From Magicicada septendecula (Eukaryota > Arthropoda > Insecta > Hemiptera > Cicadidae), in NCBI GenBank assembly GCA_034769895.1, contig CM068373.1, forward strand, positions 204,001,964-204,065,963: a DNA stretch of 64,000 nt, given 5' to 3'. Within the stretch, counting starts at the first letter, position 1, and the number at the start of each line of letters is the position of its first letter. A program made the position numbers and the translations under genes. Of this stretch, positions 60,244 through 64,000 are shown piece by piece. The notes beneath the pieces were generated by a model that did no database searches, was not told where the DNA came from, and saw nothing but the letters and a program-made list of their open reading frames with translations.

Positions 60244-61499
60244 ACGTGACATAATATAGCACAAGACTTACAAGTATAATTAATGGAAGAAAAGCTGAAA
60301 ACTGAAGGAAAATAAAAGGTTACAACATGAAGAATGATAGCACAACACTACTAACTAAAAAATGACTAAGAAAATGACAAGGACTAAACCCAATAGATTG
60401 GATAAGGTGAGACAAAGACAATAATCCAAGCCACAATATGACAACAATTATGAGAGCCCAAATATTAACTAGATTAATGTATATAAAATAAAAGTACAAA
60501 ATTAGCTAGGACAGTAAACAATATGTAATCTATAGGAAAGATAAAAGAAAAGGAAATGTAAAATCAAAAGATACTAATAAAATATAGAATGTTAAATAAT
60601 AACCTATCAAAAGCCACTATAATAAAATGAACCTGAGTAACAATAGTTATTAGGAAAGAGGTGATTAATGAATAAAAAGTGTGATAAACAATAAAAAACC
60701 ATTATAGGACCCAGTGATAGTAGAAGTAACTACATAAACACTAGTTCAGAAAGTGCAGTGTAATCAACTATCAACTAATAAACTGGTAATTAGAGACTAT
60801 AAGTAATATATTAACCCAGTTATAAATGTTAGTATCGTATGAGTAGGATAAAAGATATATTGTGTTATTGTTAAGGAATCAAATTAAGAGTTATATAATC
60901 AAATAGAATAAGTATAAAAAAATAATATGTTAGATTGAAGACAGTGAGGGGAGTTGGACACTAATTTATCTTAAATGAGTTTATCAGGGAATATTAGTGC
61001 GTATTTAATATTTAATTTTGTTATAGATTTCTTTGATTGTAAATAACCAAAGTATTGTTAGGTGGAAAATTATGTTAAAACAAAACCTTTAAAACATGTA
61101 AAAAATTCAGATACAGGCATAGACCTAAAAAGAGGTATTAAATAGTTATATGTTATATGATGATTAAAAAAAAGAATCAATTGTTATAATTTAATTTAGT
61201 TTGTTTCAGTAATAATGTTTAGTAATATAATAAATTAACATAAAAAACTATAAACAATTGTTATAAGTATAGGGTAGGTGAATTATGAACTCTAGGCATT
61301 AGGCTTAGACCTGATAAGCAGACTTTTGTGAATTTTAAAATAAAACAATAGCCAATAATAAAATAAAGTGTATAATCTGTTTAGGTCTCAAAGTAAAAGT
61401 GTAGGGTACAAAACTGGATAGATAATAATTAGTTTAAAGGTAATTAACAAAAGAAACACCAAACTGAAAAATTAGTAATCTGTTATAAGTTATATAATT
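60244..61499. other. A-rich non-coding DNA
   Basis: About 1.25 kb, strongly A/T-rich on the plus strand with no open frame of note. It may include downstream sequence of Penelope-like element 2. Confidence 0.45.
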
Positions 61500-61518
61500 T
61501 ACCTTATAATTTCCGTCA

Positions 61519-61590
61519 AGTGACGTCTAGCGTAATTTGTGCTGGGTTACGCGTTTCAGGCCATATGACCCATCTTCAGACCTTCACTCC
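61519..61590 (-). ncRNA. Hammerhead-ribozyme-like motif 2
   Basis: In minus orientation: core CTGAAGA (complement of 61573-61579), stem II GGGTC/GGCCT around ATAT, then GAAA (complement of 61554-61557). GCGTAA/TTACGC then pair as an elongated stem III, and GACGTC ends with the GUC cleavage triplet. Flanking bases give a short stem I. The core bases fit the hammerhead consensus. A bulge on the 3' side of stem III is unusual. Confidence 0.5.
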
Positions 61591-61740
61591 AAAGGAGCTC
61601 GTTATATAATAAAATCCATATTAAAACAAACACATAATAAACAAATACATAAAATACAATGAATGAACATATTATAAGCGTACTATTAACCGACACGGTG
61701 CACCGCGTGTAGCATGTCAAGACTGTGTCGATGGGCACTG

Positions 61741-62010
61741 TTATCTAGTATTATCTTTAAGCGATCGCAGCGCGGTATCATACAGTGGGTTGGACCTGAA
61801 GTTAAGTTTATCATTGAGTATGTCGTCACATATAACGGGGTTATTAAGACCTCTATATATCTCGAATTCTTCAAGTGCATCCATGTAACGGCCCTTACTA
61901 CAATAATGTAGAGGTATAAGGTTAGCGTTGAAATTGGTATATGAATGATTGCTTGAAATTAGATGCCGTGTAAAATTAGATTTAATATTATCTAGGGAAA
62001 AATCACCCAT
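61741..62010 (-). pseudogene. Penelope-like C-terminal tail 2
   Basis: After the frame change the open frame (62133-61741) continues LDNIKSNFTRHLISSNHSYT, LIPLHYCSKGRYMDALEEFE and IYRGLNNPVICDDILNDKLN. It includes the Glu-containing helix of the GIY-YIG fold. The stop is at 61741-61743. Confidence 0.78.
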
Positions 62011-62641
62011 ATTTAAAGTGGCTGTGTGGTGTGTGTTCACGGAATCGTTTGATAAAAGGTCTGCCCGTTTGGCCGATATAAAAACGGTCACAATCGTCGC
62101 ATATAAGCTTATAAACACCGGTTTTGGATTCAATGTTGGTCTGAACGACTTGACGAACCAAGTTCCGTAGACGGTTATTTGTTTTAAAGGTAACGGTATA
62201 ACCTAATTTACTTAAGGTGGATGTTAGGATCTTAGCCATCAACTCGGTGTACGTTGTTGAGATAAATTTGTTATTAGGTGTATTATCTTGTGTCTGTCTG
62301 GAACGACGGGCTTTGTGTTTTTTAAGGATGTTGTCAATCATTTGGCACTCATAGCCGTTGGCTATAGCTATGTGTTTAATTATGTTGAGTTCACACTCGA
62401 AATCATCATTATTTAGGGGGATCATCAAAAGCCTGTGAATGAAACTGTTGTAGGCCGCTAATTTTTGAGAGAAAGGGTGGTGTGAGTCTGCATGTATGGT
62501 CACGTCTGTGGTGGTAGGCTTTCTGTAAATTTTAAAATTTAAGTTGTTAAGCCGCCTAGTGACAGTAAGATCGAGAAAGTTGAGTTCATTGTTGGTTTCA
62601 GTTTCCATAGTAAACTGAATATTGTGAGTAACAGTATTCAT
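62003..62641 (-). pseudogene. Penelope-like RT tail and GIY-YIG endonuclease 2
   Basis: The first ~140 residues continue the RT thumb and linker (LNFLDLTVTRRLNNLNFKIY, ECELNIIKHIAIANGYECQM). Then come GVYKLICDDCDRFYIGQTGR with GVY, YIG and the CxxC pair, and FIKRFREH with the catalytic Arg. The frame overlaps the RT frame by four bases and closes early after REHTPHSHF because of a shift near 62010. Confidence 0.88.
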
Positions 62642-63561
62642 ATGGTTTTAAGATTACTGATTTGGCGTAGGGTACCATTAAAAACCAGAAAAGTGTCATC
62701 AACATATCGGCCATAAAAGATAATATTATTGGCAAAGATGTTATTATTAAGGATGTAGTTGTTTTCATAAAAATCAAGATATATATCAGCCAACAGGCCG
62801 GATAACGGTGAACCCATAGCCAGGCCATCTGTTTGAATATAGTAATTCCCGTTGAAAGTAAAATAGTTTTGTTGAAGGATGAGCCTTAGTATGGTAATTA
62901 GTTCTTTAATGAGTTGTGTGTCCAGTTTGTTAGTGTCATGGAGATTGTCGTTCAAAATATCCAAAGTTTGGTTCACGGGTATATTCGTGTATAAATTGAC
63001 GATGTCAAAAGAGGCTAGTTTGTAACTGGGTTGTAATTTTATGTCGTTGACCCTGTTTATGAAATCAATATTGTTAACGATAATGTGGTTGTTTTTTAGA
63101 AAGATGTTGTCCTTAATTAGTGTGACAAGTTTCTTGGCTGTTTTGAAACCCGGCGCTGTGGTAAAATTAACTAATGGCCTGATAGGAATGTCACTTTTGT
63201 GGATCTTGGGTAAGCCGGTAAGTTTTGGGGCGCGCGCGTTAATAGGTTTTAAGAAACGATGAGTGCGATCATCAAATAAATTGGTACAATTGTTAATAGA
63301 ATTGTTTAATGATTTTACATATGAGTCTGTGGGATCGAATTTTATTAGCTCGATATTTTTATCGGAAATGAATTTGTGTACATTCTGTGTGTATGTGTCG
63401 TTGTGGATTATTACCAAAGTATGACCTTTGTCTGCTTTAGTAATAAGTACGTTACTATTAAGCAACTGAAACCCCCTTTTTATTTTATAAGTTTTTTTTG
63501 TAAATTTTTTTTTTGAATTTTTATTTTTATTAAGTTTTTTTTTTGTAAAGGGGAGAGACAT
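62638..63561 (-). pseudogene. Penelope-like reverse transcriptase 2
   Basis: The 307-residue frame from ATG 63561 has a Lys-rich N-terminus, VLITKADKGHTLVIIHNDTY, KLTGLPKIHK, LASFDIVNLYTNIPV (motif A Asp), DGLAMGSPLSGLLADIYLDF (motif B) and FYGRYVDDTFLVF (motif C, YVDD). All catalytic residues are present. This lineage of RTs is related to telomerase and uses endonuclease-nicked DNA as primer. The usual N-terminus may extend further, since complete elements are longer. A one-base shift near 62640 separates it from the endonuclease frame. Confidence 0.9.
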
Positions 63562-64000
63562 AATATTTAGAACTAGGTGGTGAACCTAGAGGAAGCAAAA
63601 GTGTGCAAGGCCTAATTACAATTACAGACATGTCCCCCCAGGTGAATGACAGGACTTGCAAATGAAAAAGTCTAGTAACCAACAAGCTTATACTTTATTA
63701 AGCATGCAACTGTTACATGAGATGACAAGTTATAGATTGACAAAGAGCAAAATTAACTGCAGGATTATATATCAATTAATATTCTTAATGGCATAAAATG
63801 TGAGTGATTTGAATATTCACATAAATTGCATAAATCCTGCCACATTATGTTCAAGTTAATGGTTGCAATAATATTATTCACAAAATATAAAATCACTAAT
63901 CCATAAGTGTTGTATAGACTTCAAATAGGCTAGCCTTTTAGTAACTTAGTAAGCACATTTATGATCTTTTAATTTATAACATATTTCCCCAACAAAATAT
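63562..64000. other. No recognised gene
   Basis: AT-rich sequence upstream of Penelope-like element 2. No second copy of its 3' flank was seen here. Confidence 0.4.

Larger units (their letters stand above)
61500..63561 (-). mobile_element. Penelope-like element 2
   Basis: The minus strand carries a nearly intact reverse transcriptase (63561-62638), a GIY-YIG endonuclease (62641-62003) and a C-terminal tail (62133-61741), with frame changes near 62640 and 62010. A hammerhead-like motif follows at 61519-61590. Only two lesions make it one of the least damaged elements here. Confidence 0.9.

Noticed and set aside
59900..60262. 120-residue minus-strand open frame
   Set aside because: It is antisense to the mariner 5' fragment, whose plus-strand reading matches the transposase DNA-binding domain.

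Overview
This is nuclear DNA from an arthropod, most likely an insect. The evidence is AT-rich, intron-bearing DNA with Ty3/gypsy, Helitron, mariner, Jockey-type, RTE-type and Penelope-like elements and no prokaryotic gene organisation. One candidate host gene resembles the end of an insect gustatory receptor. The exact order cannot be fixed from the sequence. Almost everything recognisable is a transposable element, most copies are broken, and no tRNA, rRNA or CRISPR was recognised.

Layout. 1-7847: a Ty3/gypsy LTR retrotransposon on the minus strand, sitting next to or inside an older gag-protease remnant (7848-9400). 10130-15150: a Helitron with recognisable ends and a broken Rep-helicase gene. 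18797-19068: a 27-bp minisatellite. 19264-20231: an internally deleted mariner. 21790-22689: a gustatory-receptor-like fragment with a phase-compatible intron. 24587-25754: an LTR interrupted by a 668-bp insertion with an 8-bp target duplication. 26018-29632: two arrays of ~160-bp repeats led by microsatellite-bearing header modules. 32380-32953, 44578-44790 and 49238-49766: more copies of the same LTR family. 32968-33356 and 42403-42803: a ~390-bp inverted repeat pair. 36520-41420: rearranged non-LTR retrotransposon pieces. 44840-46410 and 61500-63561: two different Penelope-like elements (reverse transcriptase plus GIY-YIG), each with a hammerhead-ribozyme-like motif downstream of the endonuclease. 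54601-55755: a gag fragment and a Jockey fragment.

The most interesting object is 56137-59171: a ~3.0-kb unit bounded by inverted repeats that match at the termini and at two further subterminal blocks. It carries a broken gene of a multicopy arthropod family that I cannot place in a named transposase superfamily. From memory it resembles proteins annotated Cc8L18.2-like. Conserved D and C-x2-H motifs suggest an RNase-H-fold transposase, so this may be an under-described DNA transposon lineage.

The genes here do not form a pathway. The window records repeated insertion, nesting, internal deletion and inversion. All identifications are by eye, so boundaries described as approximate may be off by tens of bases.
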